Assembly (NCBI GenBank): GCA_963726085.1 | Contig: CAVSAR010000011.1 | Span: forward strand, 62,001 to 126,000 | Direction: 5' to 3' | Source of the DNA: ZC4RG30 sp963726085 | GTDB taxonomy: Bacteria > Pseudomonadota > Gammaproteobacteria > Steroidobacterales > Steroidobacteraceae | DNA: 64,000 bases | Part shown: piece after piece, positions 17,874 to 26,733 of the stretch | Layout of the letters: each line of letters opens with the position of its first letter | Position numbering within the stretch: the first letter of the stretch is position 1 | Translations under genes and position numbers: made by a program | Notes under the pieces: model-generated | The model's database searches: none | The model's input: the letters and a program-made list of their open reading frames with translations, nothing else | Told to the model about the DNA's origin: nothing

Positions 17874-19915
17874 TCAAAGTCCTCCGCCCCAACGGGCTTG
17901 CAGTAGTCGCCCCAGTTCGAGGAAGCACGGAAATAGTCAGCCAGTCCGACATCCCGCACGAGATCCTTGAATCGCGCGTCGGAGCGAAGGTCGGACTTAA
18001 GCGGGAGCCAGAGCGCATTTGGCGAATGGAAATCGACCGACACGCGTCTCATGGCGATCAGTGCAAGGTCCTTGTCGTCGAACCTGTCGGCAAACATCAC
18101 GATGACGGACATGCGAACCCGATCCTGGTTCGCTGGATCATCAATGCCTTGCCTGATTGCAGCGCGGGCCTGCTCCCGATTTTCAAACTTCCCGGCCAGG
18201 TCGTGTGCAACCGGCATCGGTATCACCTCCTCGCTAAGCAATCTGTGGAACTGGGCCCTGATGGCCGCCGGCTCCGCATTCTTGCGCGCCAGGATTCGCA
18301 TTAACGCGAAAATATTCGATTGCTGATGACTCCCGAGCAGCGTTTGGCTGCGCTCATACTCGGCTTGCGCCTCGCTGCTCCTGCCGACCATGTCCAGTTG
18401 CGCCTGCAGGGCACCGGATACATAGAGTGAGAGCGGATCCGCATCACGCGCCTGCTCCTCGAAGCGCACCAATTCCCTGTTCCTGCCCAGGGTCCCGAGA
18501 ATGATGCCGTAGCTTTCACCCGCTTCGTTGCTACTGGATGGCAATGCACCGGCCTTCAAAGCACCGGCCATAGCCTCTTCGGCCTGCGCCCAGTTATGCT
18601 GACCTACAAACTGGTTGACCCGCAAAATCTGTGCCCACCAGGCATTCGGAGCCAATGTCAAAACGCGCTCCGTCGCAGCGTTCGCCTCGCCGCGCAAAGC
18701 TGCGGACTCACTCTCCGGGACGCCGATCAGCGACTCGCGCAGTGCATAGCTTAGCAATAACCAGGCGCGCGAGAACTGCGGATCAAGCGCAACGCATTCA
18801 CGCAACTCCCGGACGGCATGCATGCCCGCCACCGGCCCGTTTTGGTGATAGATCTGGCGAGCGTGCAGATACTTATCATAGGCCTCCACATCCGTGGTTC
18901 CTCCCTGGACGCGAGGCAGATCCCCTACATCGAGCGTCACGCTCAATGCACGGGCTACATCCTTTGCGACTTCCTCCTGCACCGCGAAGACGCCGCTGAG
19001 TTCGCGATCGTAGGTTTGCGACCATAGGTGCCTGCCGTCCTTGGTACCGATCAGCTGCGTAGTAATTCGCAGATTCTTGCCGTCTTTGCGAACGCTACCC
19101 TCGAGAATATTGTCCACATCCAGCGTCTTGCCGATCGCCCGAATGTCCTCGCCCTTTCCCTTGAACAGAAAGCTGGAGGTACGCGCGGTGACGCGTAGCG
19201 CCTTGATGTGCGCCAGCTGATTCAGGAGTTCCTCCGTCATACCATCCGAGAAGTAGTCCTGATCGTGCGCTGGTGACATATCGGCAAACGGGAGCACCGC
19301 AAGCGTGATGTTGGTTTCCGGTTTTACCGCTGGGCTGCCTGCGAGTGCTTGCGTGGCGCCGGCAGCGGAAAATCCGGCAACCCCCTTGGGGCTGTAGTGG
19401 AACCAGATCAGGGCGGCGCCGGCAAGCACCAGCAGTGCCACGGGAATCGCGATCTTGAGCCCCATGCCCGCCCTAGGTCCCGCCATCGCCGTCCCCTTCG
19501 TCGGCGTGGTGGCAACCGGTTCACCTTTGTTCATGTGCCGGCGCAAATCGCCGACGAACGCGAGCCACGACCTGTCGTCCGGATCTCCTTTCCAGTGCGT
19601 CAGCTCCGCCGTGTGTTTGAGCTCGAACATGATCGGCCGGTCGCAGGATTCGATCATTGCCGGCACCAGCGTGCCGCTGCGATCCGCAGTGGTCGCTTCC
19701 GCCCGCACCCAGCGCGATTCAACGGACTTCTTTGACCAGAGCACGACCACTGCCTTGGCTTCGCGCAGGGCGCGCTCTGTCACCTGGTCGTAGTTCTCGC
19801 CCGAGCGCAGTGTTTGGTCCCACCAGACAGTGAATCCTTCGCGCTCGAATCCCTCGGCGAAGCGGCGCGCGGTCACCTGATCGTCCCGGCTATAAGAAAG
19901 GAAAATGTCGGTCAT
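17864..19915 (-). CDS. TIR-TM-TolB-like-TPR protein 4, first gene of the TIR operon
   Basis: 683 residues. TIR domain 1-125: IFLSYSRDDQVTARRFAEGF, WWDQTLRSGE, AVVVLWSKKSVESRWVRAE with Glu73 in the NADase Glu position. One membrane helix at about 152-172 (LKIAIPVALLVLAGAALIWF). The TolB-like domain has LAVLPFADMSPAHDQDYFSD and NILEGSVRKDGKNLRITTQL, then TPR-like helices; the C-terminus NWGDYCKPVGAEDFEC closely matches TIR-3. The same TM topology is predicted as for TIR-3 (TIR inside, TPR outside). It heads a minus-strand series of six genes with overlaps or gaps below 35 bases; the 188 bases upstream should hold the operon promoter. Confidence 0.9.
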   Translation of the reverse strand: MTDIFLSYSRDDQVTARRFAEGFEREGFTVWWDQTLRSGENYDQVTERALREAKAVVVLWSKKSVESRWVRAEATTADRSGTLVPAMIESCDRPIMFELKHTAELTHWKGDPDDRSWLAFVGDLRRHMNKGEPVATTPTKGTAMAGPRAGMGLKIAIPVALLVLAGAALIWFHYSPKGVAGFSAAGATQALAGSPAVKPETNITLAVLPFADMSPAHDQDYFSDGMTEELLNQLAHIKALRVTARTSSFLFKGKGEDIRAIGKTLDVDNILEGSVRKDGKNLRITTQLIGTKDGRHLWSQTYDRELSGVFAVQEEVAKDVARALSVTLDVGDLPRVQGGTTDVEAYDKYLHARQIYHQNGPVAGMHAVRELRECVALDPQFSRAWLLLSYALRESLIGVPESESAALRGEANAATERVLTLAPNAWWAQILRVNQFVGQHNWAQAEEAMAGALKAGALPSSSNEAGESYGIILGTLGRNRELVRFEEQARDADPLSLYVSGALQAQLDMVGRSSEAQAEYERSQTLLGSHQQSNIFALMRILARKNAEPAAIRAQFHRLLSEEVIPMPVAHDLAGKFENREQARAAIRQGIDDPANQDRVRMSVIVMFADRFDDKDLALIAMRRVSVDFHSPNALWLPLKSDLRSDARFKDLVRDVGLADYFRASSNWGDYCKPVGAEDFECH

Positions 19916-20034
19916 TCACGGTTCCTGATGTGCTCGCCGGCAATTGGGTCAGGCCTCGCCAAGTGTAAGCGCTCCGCATCTGCACCGCCCGCCTCAACTG
20001 GCGTATTGCCAAGAACACACGGGAGTTTGTCGGA

Positions 20035-20053
20035 TCTCACCATGTGGGTGAGA
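20035..20053. promoter_or_regulatory. Perfect inverted repeat upstream of the TIR operon
   Basis: A 7-base-pair perfect inverted repeat (TCTCACC / GGTGAGA) with a five-base loop lies 120 bases upstream of the TIR-4 start, in the only sizeable gap (19916-20103) before this operon. It could be an operator or an RNA hairpin. I cannot identify -35/-10 boxes with confidence in this gap. Function is a guess from position only. Confidence 0.3.
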
Positions 20054-20103
20054 AAACCAGGATGCGGAGCGGGTGGTAGCCGGGCTGACCCGACGCCCGC
20101 GGA

Positions 20104-21126
20104 CTAGGGCTTGCGCGCCATGACTAGCGAGTAATAGCCCCCGCCCGTACGCCAAGCCTCAATGTCGGCAAATCCGGCAGCCTCCAGAAACCCGCGCAGC
20201 TCTGGCAGGGTGTACTGCCTGCCCTTGGTACCCAGCAGCATCATCATCGAGAACGCGGCCGGCGCCAGTGGCCCACAGCCGTCATCGTCAATCAGCATTT
20301 CGTGCAGCAGGATGCGCCCGCCGGCAGGCAGCGCCTCAAAGGACTTGCGCGCCAAAATGCGGCAGGTGGCGTCCGACCAGTCGTGAAAGATATTTGAGAA
20401 GAAGTGCGCGTCATGTCCGCGCGGCCAGTTCTCGGTGAACATGTTGACCGCTTGCGTTGATACCTGCGCCTGGACGCCAGCCGCCGCAATGTACTGGTCG
20501 GCTTCCACGCAGACCTGCGTGATCTCCATCACCGTGGCCCGCAGCTCGGGCCACGCTTTTGCCAGCCGGATCGGGAATATGCCCGATCCACCGCCCACGT
20601 CCAGCAGCGACCGCACCTCGGAAAACAGCGGTTGCGCGGCAACACCCCGCGCAGCCGCCTGGCTGTGCGCATTCATGAAGGCCGTGATGAAATTGGCGAA
20701 CTCCGGCGTCATCGCGCCACGTTCCCATTCATCCACGGAAGACAGTCCTCCCTGCGGGCGGCTGCCGGTGCGAAGTGTCGCAAGCATCTGCTTGTGCAGG
20801 AGCTCACGCTCGCGAAAGATGCCCAGCATGGGACCGTAATAGCCCTCTGCCTGCGGATGCATCCACATGCGGCTGGCGGCGGTCGCTCGCCAGCGGCCTT
20901 CGCGTCGCTCCACGAAACCCAGTGCCGCCAGAAGCCCCAGGTGAATCAGCAGCGCGCGCGCATCCACCTTGAGTTCGGTGGCCAATTCCGCGGTGGTCAG
21001 GGACCGCGATGAGATCGCCGTAAAAGTACCGACCTCATCAGCCACCGTGAGGACCGGCATCCGGTACTGCGACAGCCAGGTATCCCAGATGATCTTGTCG
21101 TCGCTGGTCGCGGGCAGTGCACTCAC
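20104..21126 (-). CDS. SAM-dependent O-methyltransferase (plant-type/hydroxyneurosporene type)
   Basis: 340 residues from a GTG start. The N-terminal part (to about 100) is the winged-helix dimerisation domain of small-molecule O-methyltransferases (LTTAELATELKVDARALLIH). The catalytic domain has the SAM motif LLDVGGGSGIFPIRLAKAWP, the second acidic segment after TVMEIT, and NIFHDWSDATCRILARKSF, whose HDW contains the usual catalytic His. It would methylate a hydroxyl of a small aromatic or polyketide-like molecule. It starts 11 bases after the MFS transporter gene, so the pair may make or modify and export, or import, the same compound. Confidence 0.9.
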   Translation of the reverse strand: MSALPATSDDKIIWDTWLSQYRMPVLTVADEVGTFTAISSRSLTTAELATELKVDARALLIHLGLLAALGFVERREGRWRATAASRMWMHPQAEGYYGPMLGIFRERELLHKQMLATLRTGSRPQGGLSSVDEWERGAMTPEFANFITAFMNAHSQAAARGVAAQPLFSEVRSLLDVGGGSGIFPIRLAKAWPELRATVMEITQVCVEADQYIAAAGVQAQVSTQAVNMFTENWPRGHDAHFFSNIFHDWSDATCRILARKSFEALPAGGRILLHEMLIDDDGCGPLAPAAFSMMMLLGTKGRQYTLPELRGFLEAAGFADIEAWRTGGGYYSLVMARKP

Positions 21127-21137
21127 TGTGATTTCCG

Positions 21138-22385
21138 TCAGGCCGTGCGCAGCTTGCGCGGTGCGGTTTCCTTGAGGAACAGCGCAACGATGAAGCCGAG
21201 CACCAGGCCACAGGCCGCGAAATACAGCGCGCCTTTCAGTCCATATTCGCCACCCGCGATCCTGCCAGCGATGATCGGGCTGATGCCGCCGCCGACGAAT
21301 TCACCGGCGAAGATCACGAAGCCGGCCATGGAGGCCAGCATGCCGGGAGGCGCGGCTTCTGCGGCGACCGGACCTGCCAGGATCGCCAGTGCCGCAAAAT
21401 TGAACATCGAGGCAAAGAACAGCAGGATCCACAGGACGGTCGTATCGTGTGGACCAGCCTGCGTAAAGAAGTACAGGAACGCCGCGGCCAGGATGTAGGA
21501 AGCCAGCGTGGACAGCTTGCGGCCGATGATGTCGGACAGCGCGGGCATCGCAAACTGGCCGATGCAGCCGCCAATACCCACCGCCGAGAACACGTTGCCG
21601 GCGGTCACCGGATCGAGCCCCAGGCCTGCACCAACTGGCGCGGTCAGGTAGGCCGTGAGCATCGCGGCGATCACGAAGATGCCACCCATGGCGCAGATCA
21701 GCGTGAGCGGTGCGACCTTGGCGTTGCGATGCGCGAACATGCTGAGGAATGGCGCACCACCACTGCCGTGCCCCGTATCGGCACGCTTCAGCGGTTCCCG
21801 CACGACGAACCACATGATGATGGCCACGATCACGCCGGGCGCGCCGACGATCATGAACACGGAGTGCCAGCTGTGGCTGTTCAGCAGCCGCGTGGCAATC
21901 AGTGGCGCCAGCGCCAGGCCGAACAGGGAAATCATGCACTGGAAGATGCCGTTGTTCATGCCGCGACGCGATGGCTTGGAGGCCTCCACCGCAACCGCGA
22001 CCCCGGTCGAGGCCACCGGACCTTCGGCGACACCCATGATCACTCGGACCAGGACCAGGGCCGTGACGGAGCCGGCCAGGCCGCTGAATGCCGACATCAG
22101 GGAGAACACCAGGATGGCAGGCACCAGCACCGCGCGGCGGCCGACTCTGTCCGCCAGATAACCCATTACGAACGCCGAGATTCCCCAGGCCATTCCCAGG
22201 TATCCCGCCAGTGTTCCTCCGTCCTGGGGAGTCAGGCCGAGATCCTTGCCCATCGTGGAGTTGGGCGACTGCAGGATGATCGGAAGCACGAACCTGTCGA
22301 GGCCCACCAGACCGAAGGTGATGCTCAGCAGCAGGATGATTTTCCACTCGTAACTGGTATCCCAGTTCTTTTCTTGTTGTGCCAC
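21138..22385 (-). CDS. MFS transporter
   Basis: 415 residues with about 12 hydrophobic spans. The cytoplasmic loop between spans 2 and 3 carries the MFS signature MGYLADRVGRRAVLVPA; the fourth span region has RVIMGVAEGP and the central loop VREPLKRADTG. The overall layout resembles the anion:cation symporter (ACS) or sugar-phosphate-like branch (single N-terminal Trp-rich segment, YEWKIILLLSITFGLVGLDR). Substrate is unknown. It is the first gene of a two-gene unit with the O-methyltransferase. Confidence 0.92.
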   Translation of the reverse strand: MAQQEKNWDTSYEWKIILLLSITFGLVGLDRFVLPIILQSPNSTMGKDLGLTPQDGGTLAGYLGMAWGISAFVMGYLADRVGRRAVLVPAILVFSLMSAFSGLAGSVTALVLVRVIMGVAEGPVASTGVAVAVEASKPSRRGMNNGIFQCMISLFGLALAPLIATRLLNSHSWHSVFMIVGAPGVIVAIIMWFVVREPLKRADTGHGSGGAPFLSMFAHRNAKVAPLTLICAMGGIFVIAAMLTAYLTAPVGAGLGLDPVTAGNVFSAVGIGGCIGQFAMPALSDIIGRKLSTLASYILAAAFLYFFTQAGPHDTTVLWILLFFASMFNFAALAILAGPVAAEAAPPGMLASMAGFVIFAGEFVGGGISPIIAGRIAGGEYGLKGALYFAACGLVLGFIVALFLKETAPRKLRTA

Positions 22386-22754
22386 GGCGCTCCCCCTTGA
22401 TTGGATTTTATGGTGCGATTCGAGCCGGAACTATATCACTCCATTCAGCGCCAGACTTCGCCGGGGGTGTCTGTCATACCAGCCCGAAGTCTCGCGCAGC
22501 AGGTCCTAGCGCGACGCCCCCAGGTGCCCCGACTCGAAGACCACGTACCGCTAGCTATAGGGCGACCATCCAAGCAGTTCGCACAGGCGTTTGGAACCTG
22601 AGTAGCGAATCGGCAGGTAAGAGCCGGAGCACGTCCCGCGCGCGCTAGCGCGCCCGGAAGATCGCCGGCATCGACAAGCGCAGCACGCTTCGTAACCTGC
22701 CGACGCGGCCCCTCTGCACATGGCCTGCGAATCCGCCCCGTTAGGCGGCGGTGC
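22386..22754. other. Intergenic region without recognised gene
   Basis: 369 bases between the MFS transporter start and the remains of the decayed gene downstream. I see no tRNA, no conserved reading frame and no terminator. The only structure is a 14-base GC palindrome at 22640-22653 centred on CTAG. It must include the promoter of the MFS/methyltransferase pair. Confidence 0.5.
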
Positions 22755-23179
22755 TCACTCTTCCCAGCCGGTGGGCGAGTTGTACGGTGTCGTGACGCCG
22801 ATGCTTCGATCTCGTGGATCTAGCCGCCCCATACCTTGAAGATGTGCTCTGCCGGCATGTCGAAGGCGCGCTGGTTGGTCATATCGGCCTCCTCGCGGTC
22901 AGGATTGCCAGTGATCTTGAACTTCTTCTGCGTCAGGTGCCGGAAATGCGAGAAGCCGATGGCCAGCCCGGTCACCGTGTCGGCAATCTCCACGCGGCGA
23001 TCGTCGATGGTGGTGATGTACTGGAAGGCACCGGAGTCGATCTGCGAAGTGCAATCCTGCAATCCCTCCAGACCAGGCGGGCGCGGCGCGCCCCCCGGGA
23101 TAGTGCCGCCCAGTGCGGTGGCGGTGGCCGCGGCCAGCAGGGCCGCGGCCATCCACACGCCTGATCTTCTTATTTTCAT
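22755..23179 (-). pseudogene. Truncated secreted protein, same family as the next gene, with stop and frameshift
   Basis: The intact frame runs 23179-22820 (119 residues): signal peptide ALLAAATATA, then a segment with TSQIDSGAFQYITTIDDRR and GLAIGFSHFRH that parallels KSGLLHFVNRIRDRR and FAFGFFDH of the neighbouring gene. A TAG interrupts after FKVWGG, and beyond it the translation continues as IHEIEA and, one frame over, IGVTTPYNSPTGWEE with a proper stop at 22755. So a nonsense change and a probable one-base loss (near 22778) separate the tail. Compared with the neighbour it also lacks the N-terminal half. Function is unknown; an SnoaL/NTF2-like fold is possible. Confidence 0.7.
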
Positions 23180-23201
23180 GCTTCCCCCCAAAAACTGACT
23201 G

Positions 23202-24258
23202 TCAGAAGATCCCGGTCGGCGCTTCCATGGTGACGTCGCGCGCCTGGTCCGACATGCCCTGCTCCCAGGTGCTCCAGCCGGAGTTCATGCCGTAGGGGGC
23301 GCGCTGCAGGACTGCCTGGATCTTGCGGATCTTGCCCTTCTCGATCTTGAACAGCTCGGCGATCTGCCAGGTCCACGGCTGCACCGGGCCGGCAACGACC
23401 TCGCGCCCATCGGGTGTCTTGAAGTGGCGGGTGTCGCCGCCGTAGTGATCAAAGAAGCCGAACGCGAACACGATGCCGCGCTCCTGGTCTATGGCCACGA
23501 AGCGCCGGTCGCGGATGCGATTGACGAAGTGCAGCAGGCCGGACTTGAACTGCTCCATGCAACTCCACTGCGCGGAATAGTCGGTGGAAGTCAGCGGATC
23601 GGGCTGCGTCTGCCCGGCGGGCGTCGGCACGTTGGTGGTCTGGTTGCCGTTCTCAAGGCGATTGCAGTCATCGCGCGAACGGATAATCGCCCTTGCCGTC
23701 GTTCTTCTGCATGCCGGTGAAATACTTGTTGCGCCGTGGCGATCAGCTCGGCGCGCGACATGCGCTCCGCCGGCGGCACCGCCTGCAGGTAGATCGGATC
23801 GGTACCCAGTTCTTGGCCGTCCATAGGTCCAGCGCCGGCCGCTCGTCGCGCACCACCAGCTGCTCGATTTCGGTGATCTGGCCGTCCGGCACGCGCAGCC
23901 GCAGCGCGATCAGTGAGCCGTTGCCCTTGGCCGGATCACGGTTGTCCTCCTCGATGGTGCCGAAGAAGGCCACCTGGCCGGCCGGCACGTCAGTGACGAA
24001 CAGGCGGTACTTGCCCTTGCCCTGCATGGTGCTCCACAGGCCATCGCCGATGAGCAGGCGCTGACCGTCTTCGGTGAACCTCACGTTGGGCGACAGCGGC
24101 ACCATGGACGGCTGGTTCGCAGCAACGGCGTCCAGGTAACGGTCGACGAAGCCTTCCAGGCACGCGCGGTCGCAGGCCGACTGGGCGGCGTGCACGGAAG
24201 ACGTGCCCGCGATAGCAATAATTGCCGCGACAACCAAAGTAGTTGGTGCAAAGCGCAT
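23202..24258 (-). pseudogene. Frameshifted secreted protein of the same family, possibly SnoaL-like
   Basis: Three frames together make one protein of about 350 residues. The start MRFAPTTLVVAAIIAIAG is a signal peptide, followed by CDRACLEGFVDRYLDAV and FTEDGQRLLIGDGLWSTMQG. Near 23830 the reading moves to the frame with ELGTDPIYLQAVPPAERMSR, near 23735 to one reading NKYFTGMQKNDGKGDYPF, and near 23688 to DCNRLENGNQTTNVP, then on to 23202. Net changes appear to be one base lost and two gained, so either this is true decay or the sequence is poor here. Each piece is well conserved in style (two repeated NTF2/SnoaL-like halves is my inference). The preceding paralogue lies 22 bases downstream. 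Confidence 0.72.
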
Positions 24259-24318
24259 GAATCCCCCCGCTTGTTATGGTCGGGCATTCTGCACCATCCC
24301 GGGCGACCTGGTCGACGG

Positions 24319-25293
24319 CTACTGCGGTTCTATGACCTGGTAGCCGCGCTGCCGAAGTTCGTAAAGTATGCCGTCCTTGGCCATCAGCTCGCGGATCCCC
24401 ACCACGGCCAGCGTACCGCTGTTGCGCTGTAGTGCGCCCTCCATTGCCAGCAACAGCTCCAGGCGGAACTTGCGTCGTGCCTCTTCATACATCGTCGCCA
24501 GGCGCGGCGTGCCCAGGAGCAATTCCAGGCAGCGTTGCTCGGGAGAGTCCGCCGATATGTTGCGCAACGGCTCGAGGTCGCCAGTCGCCCAGGCATTGGC
24601 CTCGACCTGCAGCTGCGGCATGTCGTGCTCCATGCGTGCGACCAGTCCTTCGAAGCAGCCGATCTCGGCCTTGAAGTCCGACTTGGCATAATCATTGATT
24701 AGGCCCTTTGGATCCTGCACCTGTAACGGGATCGAGGAGCGCCGGATCTCTACGCCATTGTGCTTGGCGGCCTTCTCCACCACCGGCCAGACCACGTTCT
24801 GCTCGCTGAGCTGCGCCGCATCCAGTGCCTGCGAATAGAGAATGAATGCGGCCAGCGCCGGTCGCCAGTGGTCTATCTTTCCCGGCGGCGAGTAGCGCGC
24901 CTTTAGCACCGACCAGCGCGCATAGAGGTCTTTGGGCAATATGTCCGCCAGGGTCTTGTCACCGGGAATCGAACGGGCCCGCAACATGGCCGGTAGCAGC
25001 CGCAGCCCAGTAAAGAAGCCGATTCCGGCACTGACTTCCGGCGGCGCGATCACGCTCTGCGAGCGTGCAATCACGGACTCGACCTGGCGCGCGCGCCACT
25101 GCATCTTCTTTGGCAGGGGTGCGTGCGAACCCAATATCCACAACGTGTTGGCGCCGTTCTTGACCTGCCAGAGGCCCGGCCCCGGTTGCTCACCGGTTAC
25201 GACGACCTCGTCGAGGACATCCTCGGCGTGCACGCCCTTCACCAGCAGCAGCAAGCCGAGCACGGCGCAGCGCAACGCGCGAGCGCGGGTCAT
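24319..25293 (-). CDS. TraB/GumN-family protein
   Basis: 324 residues from ATG 25293; the upstream extension of the frame lacks similarity and the chosen start gives a clean signal peptide (RCAVLGLLLLVKGVHAED). The body has GLWQVKNGANTLWILGSHA, the N-terminal TraB/PrgY/GumN pattern 'W.v.....tiyllGS.H', with a long helical middle and a C-terminal segment LAVVGIRELMAKDGILYELR in place of the usual 'v.vGa.Hl.G..gl...L...G'. Some family members are proposed metal-dependent proteases; function here is unknown. It may be the last gene of the downstream-running ECF sigma operon, 92 bases after the membrane protein gene. Confidence 0.85.
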   Translation of the reverse strand: MTRARALRCAVLGLLLLVKGVHAEDVLDEVVVTGEQPGPGLWQVKNGANTLWILGSHAPLPKKMQWRARQVESVIARSQSVIAPPEVSAGIGFFTGLRLLPAMLRARSIPGDKTLADILPKDLYARWSVLKARYSPPGKIDHWRPALAAFILYSQALDAAQLSEQNVVWPVVEKAAKHNGVEIRRSSIPLQVQDPKGLINDYAKSDFKAEIGCFEGLVARMEHDMPQLQVEANAWATGDLEPLRNISADSPEQRCLELLLGTPRLATMYEEARRKFRLELLLAMEGALQRNSGTLAVVGIRELMAKDGILYELRQRGYQVIEPQ

Positions 25294-25385
25294 GTGCCGC
25301 CGGCCAGGCGACCCTGATGCATGAGCGCGCGCAGCGGAACAAGCGGAGCCATGTGCTGCGCCAGAATGGTCCTGCGGCAAATGTT

Positions 25386-25700
25386 TCAGCTGCGTGTTGC
25401 CCATGCCGCCACGCCGATGCTCGCCAGCGCCATCAGCGCGGTGGCCAGCAACGGAAAATGCGAACTGCGCATTGCCACGCCCTGCAAGGCCGTAAACGCC
25501 TGTGACATAGACGTAGCCACCAAGGGCGCTAGTGCCGCAGTTGCCAACAACACGCCCACGCCGATGGCGACCGAGGCCATGCGGGCATTTCGTCGCTGCC
25601 GCTCAACCCCCGCAATGACGGCCATGACCAGCGCGGGGTCCGCAGCGGGCGGCGCCTCCTGTGCGAACAATCGCTGCAACAGCTCGTTTGATTCGATCAT
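25386..25700 (-). CDS. Small membrane protein coupled to ECF sigma factor, possible anti-sigma role
   Basis: 104 residues from ATG 25700, overlapping the sigma factor stop by four bases (ATGA). It has a soluble, acidic-to-basic N-terminus (residues 1-40, LLQRLFAQEAPPAADPA) and two hydrophobic spans (VAIGVGVLLATAALAPLV and FPLLATALMALASIGVAA). Position and topology fit an anti-sigma-like or accessory membrane partner, but no zinc-binding anti-sigma motif (HXXXCXXC) is present, so the role is inferred only from coupling. Confidence 0.72.
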   Translation of the reverse strand: MIESNELLQRLFAQEAPPAADPALVMAVIAGVERQRRNARMASVAIGVGVLLATAALAPLVATSMSQAFTALQGVAMRSSHFPLLATALMALASIGVAAWATRS

Positions 25701-26254
25701 GGTGCCTCCAGCACGCCCGGATCCAGCCAAGCGCGCAGCCTGGCCGACCCCCTTGTCACGTGTGACTTTACAGTGCCCAGTGGCCAACCGGTATGCGTGG
25801 CGATCTCGCCATGACTCATTCCCTCAGCATGACAGAGCACCACGCAGATCCGCTCCTCGGCTCGCAGGCGCGCCAGGGCCCGCTCCAGGTCCAGCACCAG
25901 GCCGGCATCCGGTGCACTGACAGGAACATCCATTCCCGCGTCCGGATCCAGCCACTCCGAGCGGCGTCGCATCTGCTGCAAGGCGCAGTTCAGGGCCAGC
26001 CGCCTCAACCAGGGCCCGAACGCCGCGAATTCGCGCAAGGTGCCCAACTGCATCCATGCCTGTAAGAAAGCCTGCTGCGACAGGTCATCCGCCAGTGCCG
26101 CATTGGCGCACACGCGGCGCAGAAACTGGCGCAGGCGCGGCTCGCGACGCCGCACCAGTTCCTCGAAGGCTTGCACTTCGCCGCCTGCCGCCAGTGCCAC
26201 GAGCGTGGCCTCCGCCACGTTCGCAAGCGCCTTGCGGCGCGCCAGCAGATTCAC
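25697..26254 (-). CDS. ECF-family RNA polymerase sigma factor
   Basis: 185 residues. Region 2 includes FEELVRRREPRLRQFLRRVC and the -10 recognition part DDLSQQAFLQAWMQLGTLRE; region 4 has LPAEER-like ERICVVLCHAEGMSHGEIA then GWPLGTVKSHVTRGSARLRA, a standard -35-binding helix-turn-helix. It would direct transcription of a small stress or envelope regulon. It is translationally coupled at both ends: a four-base overlap with the membrane protein gene upstream (26251-26254) and one downstream (25697-25700). Confidence 0.94.
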   Translation of the reverse strand: MNLLARRKALANVAEATLVALAAGGEVQAFEELVRRREPRLRQFLRRVCANAALADDLSQQAFLQAWMQLGTLREFAAFGPWLRRLALNCALQQMRRRSEWLDPDAGMDVPVSAPDAGLVLDLERALARLRAEERICVVLCHAEGMSHGEIATHTGWPLGTVKSHVTRGSARLRAWLDPGVLEAP

Positions 26255-26655
26255 ACGCCTGAGCCGTAGCTGCTACTGCCCATATGCCGCGGGCGCAGGT
26301 AAGCATTAAAGAACAAACCCAGACCTATGGTGGCCACCAGGCAGGCAGCACCCATGATCGGCCAGAAGGAATCTACCGCGATCTGGCGTATGAACAGGCT
26401 GAATACACCCAGACCGACACCCGTGGAGGTGATGCCAACCGGCCACGTAAAGGGATTGGCGGGGGCCCGGGGGCATGGCGGAGCAAGCAACTTTTCCACC
26501 AGTGCGGCATCGAGGGTCTGGCCGCGTTCGATTGCCAGGCGAATGGTCTGCTGGCGTTCGCGCTCGACCATCAGGCGTCGCCACATGGTCACGGCGACGA
26601 TGCCAAACACTGCCAGGAAGAAGAACATCGGGCCCAAGACGTCTGCACCCATCAC
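26251..26655 (-). CDS. DUF6249-like membrane protein at head of sigma operon
   Basis: 134 residues with three hydrophobic stretches: MFFFLAVFGIVAVTMW near the N-terminus, then PVGITSTGVGLGVFSLFI and IMGAACLVATIGLGLFFNAY. Between them is an amphipathic charged segment ERERQQTIRLAIERGQTLDA typical of small inner-membrane proteins found next to ECF sigma genes (DUF6249-type). Function unknown; a sensing or anti-sigma role is possible. Its stop overlaps the sigma start by four bases, so it leads the operon. Confidence 0.78.
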   Translation of the reverse strand: MMGADVLGPMFFFLAVFGIVAVTMWRRLMVERERQQTIRLAIERGQTLDAALVEKLLAPPCPRAPANPFTWPVGITSTGVGLGVFSLFIRQIAVDSFWPIMGAACLVATIGLGLFFNAYLRPRHMGSSSYGSGV

Positions 26656-26733
26656 ACACCTCCCGAATATATGTACGTTGCCGCAAGGGATGCGGCTGGC
26701 ACGGCCACTGGATGCAGTGCCGACGGAAGAATC

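Noticed and set aside
22500..22570. Possible tRNA-like TTCGAGT element
   Set aside because: The flanking bases do not pair into a T-stem and no acceptor stem or CCA end is seen.
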